Of a stretch of DNA of 10,773 nt, positions 1 through 7,339 are shown one piece after another. Every line of letters starts with the position of its first letter. Within the stretch, counting starts at the first letter, position 1. Under the pieces are notes generated by a model. It did no database searches. It worked only from the letters and a program-made list of their open reading frames with translations, and was not told the DNA's origin. The stretch lies in assembly GCA_937927265.1 (NCBI GenBank), contig CALBCO010000210.1:1-10773 (forward strand), in the 5' to 3' direction. The translations under genes were made by a program, and so were the position numbers. The DNA is from an uncultured Verrucomicrobiae bacterium. GTDB taxonomy: Bacteria > Verrucomicrobiota > Verrucomicrobiia > Palsa-1439.

Positions 1-429
1 CGCCGCCGCCGCAACCGGCACGCCCGCCGGCACGCGATGCAACAACTCCGCCGGTACTGTCACATACTCCGCAAAACATCCGTCCCGCTTGAAGCCGATT
101 GCCCGTTTTTGCGGACACAGATTCGGAAAGCCGGTCACGCACACCCGGCATCGGCCGCACGCTTCCGGGTTGTTCTCCGCGACCACCACGTCGCCAACGC
201 CAAAGCCCGTTACCTTGGCGCCAACTTGTTCGATCACACCGCAAAATTCGTGGCCGATCACCAACGGCGGCGTGGATGGAAACCGGTCATGCCAGATATG
301 CACATCCGATCCGCAGACGGCCGCCGCGCGAACGCGCACCAACACTTCCTCTGCTGATGGCGTGGGCACCGGCCAGTCGCGGAGAGCGACCTGATCTGGA
401 CCGGGCGCGATTTTGACCAGGGCCTGCAT
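1..429 (-). CDS. Zinc-dependent alcohol/polyol dehydrogenase, N-terminal part (cut by window edge)
   Basis: The first 143 residues of a medium-chain zinc alcohol dehydrogenase (GroES-like domain); the gene runs off the left edge, so the NAD(P)-binding Rossmann domain is not visible. Catalytic zinc ligands are seen as C39 (in VCGSDVH) and H60-E61 (in IGHEF). The structural-zinc site is complete, with C91, C94, C97 and C105 in the classical C-x2-C-x2-C-x7-C spacing. This places it with two-zinc enzymes such as threonine, sorbitol/iditol or butanediol dehydrogenases, which oxidise a secondary alcohol to a ketone with NAD(P)+. The exact substrate cannot be told. The ATG at 429 lies 3 nt after the stop of the upstream SDR, and an AAAGGA stretch inside that gene's last codons serves as ribosome binding site. 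Likely last or near-last visible gene of the operon. Confidence 0.93.
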   Translation of the reverse strand, partial: MQALVKIAPGPDQVALRDWPVPTPSAEEVLVRVRAAAVCGSDVHIWHDRFPSTPPLVIGHEFCGVIEQVGAKVTGFGVGDVVVAENNPEACGRCRVCVTGFPNLCPQKRAIGFKRDGCFAEYVTVPAELLHRVPAGVPVAAAA

Positions 430-432
430 TCG

Positions 433-1245
433 TTATTTTCCTTTGATCGCTTTTGCCCGATACGGCTCGCGGCTGATCAGTTGGCTGGTCATCCCGCAAT
501 CCGCCACGAGATTCGCGCCCGTAATGCACGGACTGCGGTCGCTCAACAAGAACACACACGCTTCCGCAATCTCCGCCGGCTCGACCAACCTCTCGGCCGG
601 GATATTCGCGTTCCAAAATGCGAGACATTCTTTTTCACTCGGTGCGGCCGCCACAATATCCTTCCAAATCTCCGTCCGACACAATCCCGGCGACAACACG
701 TTGACCCGCACGCCCTGCCGGGCGAGTTCGACAGCTACGGCTTTCGAATATCCGACCATGCCACATTTCGCCGCATCGTACGGGCCCGCCCCCGGCAATG
801 AAGCCAACGTATGAACACTGGCAATCTGCACGATCGCGCCGCCGCGCGGCCGTTGCCGGACCATTTGCCGGGCACAAAATTGCGTCAGGAAAAACGAGCC
901 TTTCAGATCCACATCCATGATGTGATCCCACTCCTTCTCGGTGGTTTCGAGAAACGGTTTGACGAAGTTGACGCCGGCATTGTTGATCAGCCCGTCAATC
1001 CGGCCAAACGTCTCAACGGCCGTCGCGACCAACCGCCGCAAGTCATCCAGCCGCCCCACATCGCACGGCACGGCCAACGCTCGACCGCCGCGCCGCGTGA
1101 TGCGCCGACAAACTGCCGCGAGTTTGTCCGCCGACCGCGCCGCAAGAACCACTTTCGCTCCTTCGCGCGCACAGACTTCCGCCATGGCCACGCCCAACCC
1201 CTTGCTGGCCCCGGTAATGATGACGACCTTGTTTTTTAGTTCCAT
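433..1245 (-). CDS. Short-chain dehydrogenase/reductase (classical SDR, probably NADP-preferring)
   Basis: A 270-residue classical SDR. The cofactor motif TGASKGLG is at 11-18, NNAG at 88-91, the catalytic Ser is about 143 (IASVH) and the YxxxK pair is Y156/K160 (YDAAK). Strand 2 ends in AARS, with Arg37 where NADP-dependent SDRs carry a basic residue, so NADP(H) preference is inferred. The family includes 3-oxoacyl-ACP reductases, gluconate 5-dehydrogenases and many sugar/hydroxy-acid dehydrogenases; which reaction this one runs is not determinable. The tail after the usual GG(M) end (DCGMTSQL) is extended by about 16 basic residues. I chose ATG 1245 over the in-frame TTG at 1251 because AAGGAG (1253-1258) sits 7 nt before the ATG but only 1 nt before the TTG. 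It starts 2 nt after the stop of the VOC gene and is followed 3 nt later by the alcohol dehydrogenase. Confidence 0.95.
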   Translation of the reverse strand: MELKNKVVIITGASKGLGVAMAEVCAREGAKVVLAARSADKLAAVCRRITRRGGRALAVPCDVGRLDDLRRLVATAVETFGRIDGLINNAGVNFVKPFLETTEKEWDHIMDVDLKGSFFLTQFCARQMVRQRPRGGAIVQIASVHTLASLPGAGPYDAAKCGMVGYSKAVAVELARQGVRVNVLSPGLCRTEIWKDIVAAAPSEKECLAFWNANIPAERLVEPAEIAEACVFLLSDRSPCITGANLVADCGMTSQLISREPYRAKAIKGK

Positions 1246-1247
1246 AA

Positions 1248-1679
1248 TCAATCTCCTTGTCGCAACTCCACCACTTCACCGTCCGGGCCGCGGAAATACA
1301 CAACCCACACCCCCGGCCGAAACTCAATCGGTTCACTGATGAACTCTACGCCGCGCTCCCGCAACCGCACGTAATCACCACGGACATCATCCGAGCGCAC
1401 CCCCATGTGGATGAACCCCTTGTCGGCCTGCGACCGGTCGCGCGCCAACGATTTCGCTGATGGCTCGATGTATTGAAACAACTCCAACATGTTGTTCCCC
1501 ATCACCAAATGCGCGATGCGCGCCCGCGCACCTGGCATTCCTGTGATCACACCCAACCGTGGATCTTCGCGCGGCTCAAGAATCCGGCGGACACGGAATC
1601 CCAGTACATCCCGGTAAAACGCCACCGACCGGTCCAAATCCACCACTCCAAGGCCTACATGTTCGAGTTGCGTGATTAT
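1248..1679 (-). CDS. VOC-superfamily (glyoxalase/epimerase-fold) protein with a non-canonical start
   Basis: A single vicinal-oxygen-chelate domain of about 143 residues. Four candidate metal ligands sit at the usual places: H7 (LEHVGL), E66 (MLELFQ), H91 (FIHMGV) and E138 (VVELR). The set resembles glyoxalase I/methylmalonyl-CoA epimerase-type enzymes; lyase, epimerase, dioxygenase and resistance functions all occur in the fold, so the reaction is open. The first conventional start is GTG at 1646, but it would remove the first beta strand and ligand H7. In-frame codons upstream still read as a typical VOC N-terminus (IITQLEHVGLGVVDLD) back to the stop/start junction with the malic enzyme, and AAGGAG lies at 1688-1693. 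No ATG, GTG or TTG is available there; ATA at 1679 (8 nt from the SD) or ATC at 1676 (11 nt) are the candidates. I annotate from ATA 1679 on homology grounds; the conservative call is 1248-1646. Confidence 0.85.
   Translation of the reverse strand: MITQLEHVGLGVVDLDRSVAFYRDVLGFRVRRILEPREDPRLGVITGMPGARARIAHLVMGNNMLELFQYIEPSAKSLARDRSQADKGFIHMGVRSDDVRGDYVRLRERGVEFISEPIEFRPGVWVVYFRGPDGEVVELRQGD
1253..1258 (-). promoter_or_regulatory. Ribosome binding site deciding the SDR start
   Basis: AAGGAG with 7 nt to ATG 1245. The in-frame TTG at 1251 is too close (1 nt) to be served by it, which is why the shorter protein is preferred. Confidence 0.7.
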
Positions 1680-3118
1680 TGGGGAATCTCCTTTTCTGGT
1701 TGCCGTGGCACTTGCTGGTTACTACGACGGGCCTCCGCTTCGACGGCGCGTGCCACATGGTGTGCAACTTGTTTGTTGAACACACTGGGCACTATGTACT
1801 CCTCACTCAACTCATCATCGGCGATCGCCCCAGCAATCGCCCGCGCCGCAGCCACTTTCATCGCCTCGGTGATTTGCCGCGCCCTGGCATCAAGCGCCCC
1901 TCGAAAAATGCCGGGGAATGCCAACACGTTGTTGATCTGGTTCGGATAATCGCTGCGGCCCGTCGCAACGATGCGGGCGTAACGCGCGGCTATTTCCGGC
2001 ATGATCTCGGGCACCGGGTTGGCCAGGGCGAACACGATGGGATCGCGCGCCATTCGCCGCAACGCGCGAACGGGCAACGCCCCCGGACCACTAACACCAA
2101 TATACAGGTGCGCGCCGGTGCAGGCCTCGACGATGTCTCCCGTCAACCCCTCCGGGTTGGTGTGTTGGGCCAGCCACGCCTTGCTGGGATCCAGTTCCGG
2201 CAACCGGTGCCGGCCGATAATCCCTTGGCGGTCACAACACACCAGCGAGCACGCCCCAGCGGCCAGCAACATCCGGATAACGGCCGCACCAGCCGCACCC
2301 GCGCCTTGGACGACAATCCGCGTGCGGGCCAGCGGGCGTTTGACCAACCGCAAGGCGTTGAGTGTGGCAGCCAGCACCACCACCGCCGTACCGTGCTGGT
2401 CATCGTGAAAGACCGGTATATCCAGTTCGGCACGCAGACGGCGTTCAATCTCAAAACAGCGTGGCGCACTGATGTCTTCCAAGTTGATGCCGCCAAAACC
2501 CGGTGCAATCCATTTGACCACTCGCACAACTTCGTCGGAATCCTGCGTATTGAGACAAATCGGGTAGGCGTCAATGTCGCCGAATTCCTTGAACAACATC
2601 GCCTTGCCTTCCATGACCGGCATCGCGGCTTCAGGCCCGAGATTGCCCAAGCCAAGGATGGCGGAACCGTCCGAAACCACAGCGACAGAGTTGCGTTTAA
2701 TCGTGAGTTGTTTGGCCCGGTGTTTGTCTTCGGCAATGGCCAGGCAGACGCGGGCCACACCGGGTGTGTAGGCCATGGACAAGGCGTCGCGGGTGGTCAA
2801 TGAAATCTTGTTTTGAATACGGATTTTGCCGCCCAAATGTAACAAGAACACCCGGTCGGACACATGGAGGACTTCGATTCCTTTCAACCGACGAATCGCT
2901 TTGAGCATGGCACTGGCGTGCGCTTCGTCGCGAGCGGCCACGGTCAGATCACGCACTTTGAAATCACGCTCGGCCTGCACCACGTCCACAGCGCCGGGAT
3001 CACCTTCCAACCGGGCAATCGTCTTCAACACTTTGGCCAGCATTCCGGGTCTGTTGAGAATACGCAAGCGAGCGGTAAAACTGTAACTCGCGCTGGGAGT
3101 ACTCAATGGCCTGTGCAT
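1676..3118 (-). CDS. Malic enzyme with N-terminal ACT domain
   Basis: A 480-residue malate dehydrogenase (decarboxylating), converting malate to pyruvate, CO2 and NAD(P)H in the cytoplasm. An ACT-like regulatory domain occupies roughly residues 10-95 (starting SASYSFTARLRIL). The catalytic part follows: Tyr117 in AYTPGVA, Lys172 in EGKAMLFK, metal-binding E214-D215 (NLEDI) and D239/D240 (FHDDQHGTA), dinucleotide fold GAGAAG at 272-277, and the conserved ANPVPEI and TGRSDYPNQINN blocks. An Asp after strand 2 (CCDRQG) favours NAD, by inference. It is longer than the plain bacterial type (about 400 residues) because of the ACT domain, suggesting allosteric control by a small ligand. I chose ATG 3118 because a GGGGGA stretch lies 4 nt upstream and the family begins near here; TTG 3181 and ATG 3139 have no ribosome binding site. 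It follows a 71-nt gap and its TAA overlaps the VOC start region. Confidence 0.96.
   Translation of the reverse strand: MHRPLSTPSASYSFTARLRILNRPGMLAKVLKTIARLEGDPGAVDVVQAERDFKVRDLTVAARDEAHASAMLKAIRRLKGIEVLHVSDRVFLLHLGGKIRIQNKISLTTRDALSMAYTPGVARVCLAIAEDKHRAKQLTIKRNSVAVVSDGSAILGLGNLGPEAAMPVMEGKAMLFKEFGDIDAYPICLNTQDSDEVVRVVKWIAPGFGGINLEDISAPRCFEIERRLRAELDIPVFHDDQHGTAVVVLAATLNALRLVKRPLARTRIVVQGAGAAGAAVIRMLLAAGACSLVCCDRQGIIGRHRLPELDPSKAWLAQHTNPEGLTGDIVEACTGAHLYIGVSGPGALPVRALRRMARDPIVFALANPVPEIMPEIAARYARIVATGRSDYPNQINNVLAFPGIFRGALDARARQITEAMKVAAARAIAGAIADDELSEEYIVPSVFNKQVAHHVARAVEAEARRSNQQVPRQPEKEIPQ
1688..1693 (-). promoter_or_regulatory. Ribosome binding site for the VOC gene
   Basis: AAGGAG lies inside the last codons of the malic enzyme gene, 8 nt before the ATA at 1679 and 11 nt before the ATC at 1676. 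It is about 40 nt from the first conventional start (GTG 1646), so it supports initiation at the stop/start overlap rather than at the GTG. Confidence 0.6.
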
Positions 3119-3189
3119 CTTATCCCCCGCACAATACATTTGCTTATCTTTTGAACGCCTACCAACACATTGAGCTCCCAACGTCCCTC
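3119..3189 (-). other. 71-nt spacer between the M24 gene and the malic enzyme
   Basis: The only gap of more than 20 nt in the operon. It holds a GGGGGA stretch before ATG 3118 and is A/T-richer than its surroundings. I see no well-spaced -35/-10 pair and no terminator hairpin, so continuous transcription is the simplest reading, though a weak secondary promoter cannot be excluded. Confidence 0.4.
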
Positions 3190-4380
3190 TTACGCCGTTA
3201 ACCGTTTCGGAGCCGGACCGAGCACTTCCGCGCCGTCGGCAGTCACCAAGATATTATCCTCAATCCGAATACCACCCCACTGCGGGTCATACACCCCCGG
3301 CTCAACCGTGCACACCATTCCCTCCTCCAACAGCGTCTGGCCGCCCGGCAGAATCAACGGTGTCGGCTCGTGATACCGGAATCCCAATCCGTGCCCCGTC
3401 ACATGCAGGAACTCTTTGTCAGTGAATCCCGCCGCGTGCACCACTGCCCTTGCCGCCTGATCCACCTCGCTCGCTGTCACTCCGGGGCGCACCACCCGAA
3501 TCGCGGCTTCCTGGGCACGACAAATCGTCTCGAAAGCGCGCAACTGCGCCTCGCTGGGACGTCCGGCCACCGCCACCCGCGTCCGATCCGCCCAAAACCC
3601 GTCCGCCACCACCGCCAACTCCAACAACGCCAGATCACCGGCCCGCAATTTTCGCTGCGTTGTCACGACCATGGGCCGGTAGCCCCATGACGTTTCGGCT
3701 GCGCCCGTGGAGACCTGCGCAAACGCCCGCACCCGCTGCGCGCCTTTGTAGCCAGTGCCCTGCTGCATGATCGTCTGCTCCACCAACGTCACCAGATCAA
3801 TTCCGGTCCGTCCCGGCGAGACTGCCTTTTGGAACGCCCGCAACCCAATCGCGGCGATTTCGTTGACTACCCGCAATCGCTCCTGCTCCCATGCCGTCTT
3901 GCGCACCCGCAACTCAGCCAACCAACTCGTCGCGTCCACAAGCCGCGCCCGGCCAAACACCTTCTCCAGCAGAGCGACGAAGGGCGCGGCCGGCACCGCC
4001 GGCTCGGCGGCATTCCAGCCGGGCGCGATGCTTTCCAGCGAACCTTCGTAACCGATCCGGCGCCAGTTTCTGTCGCGCGCCGCCGCGGCGAACGCCGCCG
4101 CGGCCACTGCATATCCATTTTCGCCGGTCAAGATTCCGTGCCGGTATTCGATGACCTTCGCTTCCCAAATCTCCGCGCGCGCCTCACGTCCGTCGCAATG
4201 CGGCACGACACACACGGGCCGTCCCATGCGGGGAAAGAGCAGGAAACTCGCACCGATCATCGGCCAATGCCCGCTCAACAGCCGGACATGTTCAGGCAGC
4301 CGACACACCACCGCATCCAATCCCGCAGCGCGCATGGCCGTGCGGGCCCGTCGCAATCGTTCGCGATCCATATCGTTCAC
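3190..4380 (-). CDS. M24-family metallopeptidase-like protein (Xaa-Pro peptidase/creatinase fold)
   Basis: A 396-residue pita-bread-fold protein with an N-terminal creatinase-like domain (about 1-155) and a C-terminal M24 domain (about 165-390). Metal-ligand positions are E254 (LLELAV), D265 (WADRTR), H330 (GHGLGFRYHEP), E360 (VEPGVY) and E374 (RIEDNI). Spacing matches prolidase/aminopeptidase P, but the first ligand is Glu where the family has Asp. A second active-site His is H337. Such proteins cleave X-Pro bonds, or in relatives hydrolyse or lyse small molecules (creatine, ectoine, DMSP). Given the catabolic neighbours, a small-molecule substrate is as likely as a peptide. GTG 4380 follows the SDR stop directly, with AAGGA 5 nt upstream; ATG 4371 behind AGGTG is the alternative and shortens the protein by three residues. 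Confidence 0.93.
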   Translation of the reverse strand: MNDMDRERLRRARTAMRAAGLDAVVCRLPEHVRLLSGHWPMIGASFLLFPRMGRPVCVVPHCDGREARAEIWEAKVIEYRHGILTGENGYAVAAAAFAAAARDRNWRRIGYEGSLESIAPGWNAAEPAVPAAPFVALLEKVFGRARLVDATSWLAELRVRKTAWEQERLRVVNEIAAIGLRAFQKAVSPGRTGIDLVTLVEQTIMQQGTGYKGAQRVRAFAQVSTGAAETSWGYRPMVVTTQRKLRAGDLALLELAVVADGFWADRTRVAVAGRPSEAQLRAFETICRAQEAAIRVVRPGVTASEVDQAARAVVHAAGFTDKEFLHVTGHGLGFRYHEPTPLILPGGQTLLEEGMVCTVEPGVYDPQWGGIRIEDNILVTADGAEVLGPAPKRLTA

Positions 4381-5163
4381 CTATTCCTTCCAATATGCCG
4401 CACCCGGCAGACTGCCGTCCATGACATACCCGCCATCAATCGTCAGATGCTGGCCGGTCATGTACCGCGCGTCATCGCTCGCCAAAAACACCGCGCCGGC
4501 CGCGATCCATTCGGGTTGGGCAATTTCCTTGAGCGGCACGCGCTCGAACAACGCGCGTTTCACCGCGTCGGTGTACATCGGGATTGTCAACTCCGTGTAC
4601 GTCGCGCCGGGGCGAATGTAGTTGACCGTGATCTTGTGCGGCGCAAGTTCGGTCGCCAACGTCCGGCAGAACGATTCCATCCCGCCTTTGGCCGCCGTGT
4701 AATGGGCGCAGTTCGGTTCGCTCAACACAGCGTGAATGCTCGAAATGGCGATGATCCGCCCGCCGCCACCCTGTTGGATCATCTGCCGGGCGGCCTGTTG
4801 CGAACAGAGAAACACGCTCTTCAGGTTTGTTCGCAGGATCAAATCCCAATCCGCTTCCGGCATGTCCACCACGGACGATTGACGGATGATACCGGTATTG
4901 TTGACGAGGATATCGAGACGGCTCAGAAACGCCACCGCCTCACGGAACGCCGCCGCCACTTGCCCGCTGTCGCCCACGTCGCAGTGCACAAACTTGGCCC
5001 GCCGCCCCCGCTGCTGCAACTCCGCCACCATCGTCTCGGCCTTGAGCGCGTTGATGTCGAAGATAACGACATCCGCGCCTTCCGCCGCGAACGCGCGAGC
5101 AATCGCTTTGCCGATGCCCGACGCCGCGCCGGTCACAATCGCTTTCTTGCCTGCCAGTTTCAT
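4381..5163 (-). CDS. Short-chain dehydrogenase/reductase (classical SDR, probably NAD-preferring)
   Basis: A 260-residue classical SDR, clearly different from the one at 433-1245. TGAASGIG is at 11-18, NNTG at 88-91 (Thr in place of the common Ala), catalytic Ser at 141/142 (ISSIH), Y155 and K159 (YTAAK). Asp36 at the end of strand 2 (VIFDIN) points to NAD(H). The C-terminus carries a hydrophobic/aromatic extension (GYVMDGSLPGAAYWKE) after the standard DGG, of a kind that can close over a neighbouring active site in tetrameric SDRs. It probably oxidises a sugar- or hydroxy-acid-type alcohol; the substrate is unknown. ATG 5163 has the strongest ribosome binding site in the window. It follows the E1 gene by 13 nt, and its stop abuts the M24 start without a gap. 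Confidence 0.95.
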   Translation of the reverse strand: MKLAGKKAIVTGAASGIGKAIARAFAAEGADVVIFDINALKAETMVAELQQRGRRAKFVHCDVGDSGQVAAAFREAVAFLSRLDILVNNTGIIRQSSVVDMPEADWDLILRTNLKSVFLCSQQAARQMIQQGGGGRIIAISSIHAVLSEPNCAHYTAAKGGMESFCRTLATELAPHKITVNYIRPGATYTELTIPMYTDAVKRALFERVPLKEIAQPEWIAAGAVFLASDDARYMTGQHLTIDGGYVMDGSLPGAAYWKE

Positions 5164-5168
5164 GTGTT

Positions 5169-5178
5169 ACCTCCTCCT
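5169..5178 (-). promoter_or_regulatory. Strong ribosome binding site of the SDR at 4381-5163
   Basis: AGGAGGAGGT placed 5 nt before ATG 5163. It overlaps the TAG stop of the E1 gene, so terminating ribosomes could re-initiate directly. It is much stronger than the other Shine-Dalgarno sites of the cluster. Confidence 0.75.
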
Positions 5179-7339
5179 AGACTTTTCGCCGCGCCGCCTT
5201 CCGAATGGCAACAGCGATTTGTTCCACCGTCGGTATGCACAACGCCTCCAACCGTTTCGAGACTGGAATCGGCACGCTCGGCGCGGCGATCTGCACCGGC
5301 ACGCCGTCAAACGCATCAAAATACCGACGCACTGCTTCCGCCACAATTTTGCCGCCGAGCGAATTGCACGCCGGCGATTGCTCGGCTACCACGAGCATCC
5401 CGGTCTTCTCCAGCGACCCGCCAATCGTCGCCCAATCCAAACCGGCATCGTCGAGCGTTCGCAAATCAATCACCTCCGCGTCCACGCCCTCCCCCGCCAA
5501 AGCCTCCGCCGCTGCGAGGGATTGCGCGACCGTCCAACCGTACGCCAACACCGTCACGTCTCGGCCCGGTCGTAGAATCTTCGCCTTGCCGGGTTGCACC
5601 ACAAAATCTAGATCGTCGGACGGAATCATCCCTTTGCGGCCATAATACTCGTGGTGCTCGATGATCACGGTCGGACTGTGGGCGCGCATCGCCGCGTTGA
5701 ACAGCCCGATGTAATCAAACGGTGTGGTCGGACAGAAAATCCGAAATCCAGGAAACAACGAATACAACGCCGCCGGATCCAGACTGTGCTGCGCGCCATA
5801 ACCAAGCCCAATCGCCACGCGCGTCCGCACCACCAACGGAACACGAGCATGTCCGCCGTAGATGTGGCCCAGCTGGGCGATTTGGTTGAGCAACTGATCG
5901 GCCGCCACAAGCGCGAAACTGGTGAACATGATTTCCACAATCGGATGCATCCCGTTCATCGCCGCGCCGCAGGCCAACCCGCAAAAACCCGCCTCGGAAA
6001 TCGGCGTGTTCAACACCCGGTCAGGAAACCGTTTCGGCAACCCCTTCGTCGCGCCATACGCGCCGCCCCCCATGTTGGCCACTTCCTCGCCGCACACGAA
6101 CACCGTTGGATCCTTCTCCAACCACCGGCCCGTCACGGCAGCAATCGCGTCCGAATACTTGATCTCCTGCGTGCAGACGAGGTCTTCAAACTCGGCAAAC
6201 CTCGTCGCCACGGGCCCCTCATCACGCAATCCGACAAACAAACTCTCCGGAGCCGGCCACAACGACTCTTTCACCCGCCGCCCGCCTCCGCCGTCCGACT
6301 CAACGCAACTGGCTGCCACGTCGTGGACCACCGCCCGTGCCGATCCCGCCAACTGCGCCGCCTCCGATTCGCTCACCACACCGAGCTGCAACAACTGTTG
6401 CCGGGTCGTCGCAATTGGATCACGCGCCCGCCATTCCGCTTCCTCGTCTTTCACACGGTATCCAAACGCGCTGCCGGGCAGATTACCGGCATGATGCAAA
6501 TACCGATACGTCTGCGCATCCACGTAGGCCGGCAGCCAACCTTGGGCGCGCAACGTTTCCAAGCCGAGCTTCACCGCCAATGGATTCATCCCGTCGAGCC
6601 GCAACCCCGGCATCCCATACGCCACTGCCTTTTCGTGCAACGCCTGCGCCGAGCACGACTGCTTCACATTCGTGCCGACCGCGTAGGCGTTGTTCTCAAT
6701 GAAATACACCACCGGCGCGCCCCACAACGACGCCAGATTCGACGACTCATCCAACACGCCCTGATACAACGCGCCGTCGCCGAAAAAACACACCGTCATC
6801 GCGTCGCGTCCCAACCGCCGGTCGGCCCACGCCGCGCCTGTGGCGTGTGGGACACCACCGGCGACGATGGCATTCGTGCCAAGCACCCCTGCCGCAGCAT
6901 TCACCAGATGCATCGAACCGCCTCGCCCGCCGCTGCAACCATCCGCCAATCCCATGATCTCGCAGAGCAACACCCGGACATCCTCGCGCAACGCGGACGG
7001 CAACTCCGCCGCGACCGGATCAAATCCCTCCGGCCGGTGCGCGCTCAGCACTTTGGCCAAGTACTGATGATGGGCGCGATGTGTGCCGGTGATCTTGTCG
7101 GTCGCCCGCAACGCGCACCCCATCCCAGCCGCCACCCCTTCCTGTCCGATGCTCGTATGGACAGGCCCGTGGATGAGGTTCTCGTTTTTCAATTCCAACA
7201 GTTTTTCCTCAAAAGCGCGGATCAACAACATCTGATACAACATCCAACGCAACATCACCGGCGTTTCCGCGGCCCAATCTTCTTCCGTCACCGTCAGCTC
7301 CACCAACGGCACGTGCGTGGGAGTCTCGGTGAGTTTCAT
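5177..7339 (-). CDS. Fused alpha-beta E1 component of a thiamine-dependent 2-oxoacid/acetoin dehydrogenase
   Basis: A 720-residue protein carrying both E1 subunits in one chain. The alpha half (about 25-340) has the TPP motif GDG at 187-189 and NN at 216-217, the TSIGQEG and THRAHHQYL blocks, and GGSMH. The beta half (about 390-718) has the catalytic Glu449 (ISEAG), His518 (AQHSLDP), and the C-terminal transketolase-like domain with APSVPIPVS. E1 decarboxylates a 2-oxoacid (or cleaves acetoin) and passes the acyl group to a lipoyl E2. No E2 or E3 is visible here, so partners must be elsewhere. Similarity to branched-chain, pyruvate and acetoin types does not fix the substrate; acetoin or a short 2-oxoacid is a guess. 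ATG 7339 overlaps the TGA of the aldehyde dehydrogenase (ATGA), indicating translational coupling; an in-frame TTG at 7345 is the less likely start. Confidence 0.95.
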   Translation of the reverse strand: MKLTETPTHVPLVELTVTEEDWAAETPVMLRWMLYQMLLIRAFEEKLLELKNENLIHGPVHTSIGQEGVAAGMGCALRATDKITGTHRAHHQYLAKVLSAHRPEGFDPVAAELPSALREDVRVLLCEIMGLADGCSGGRGGSMHLVNAAAGVLGTNAIVAGGVPHATGAAWADRRLGRDAMTVCFFGDGALYQGVLDESSNLASLWGAPVVYFIENNAYAVGTNVKQSCSAQALHEKAVAYGMPGLRLDGMNPLAVKLGLETLRAQGWLPAYVDAQTYRYLHHAGNLPGSAFGYRVKDEEAEWRARDPIATTRQQLLQLGVVSESEAAQLAGSARAVVHDVAASCVESDGGGGRRVKESLWPAPESLFVGLRDEGPVATRFAEFEDLVCTQEIKYSDAIAAVTGRWLEKDPTVFVCGEEVANMGGGAYGATKGLPKRFPDRVLNTPISEAGFCGLACGAAMNGMHPIVEIMFTSFALVAADQLLNQIAQLGHIYGGHARVPLVVRTRVAIGLGYGAQHSLDPAALYSLFPGFRIFCPTTPFDYIGLFNAAMRAHSPTVIIEHHEYYGRKGMIPSDDLDFVVQPGKAKILRPGRDVTVLAYGWTVAQSLAAAEALAGEGVDAEVIDLRTLDDAGLDWATIGGSLEKTGMLVVAEQSPACNSLGGKIVAEAVRRYFDAFDGVPVQIAAPSVPIPVSKRLEALCIPTVEQIAVAIRKAARRKV

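Noticed and set aside
1679..2803. A 374-residue open frame on the plus strand
   Set aside because: Antisense to the malic enzyme, which shows every expected catalytic block in the minus frame.
3119..3189. Secondary promoter before the malic enzyme
   Set aside because: A/T-rich hexamers are present, but no -35/-10 pair with suitable spacing and match could be found.
3829..5664. A 611-residue open frame on the plus strand
   Set aside because: It lies antisense to the M24 gene, SDR and E1. Its composition is rich in Arg, Pro and His, with no family signature and no ribosome binding site; it is a by-product of GC-rich codon use in the real minus-strand genes.
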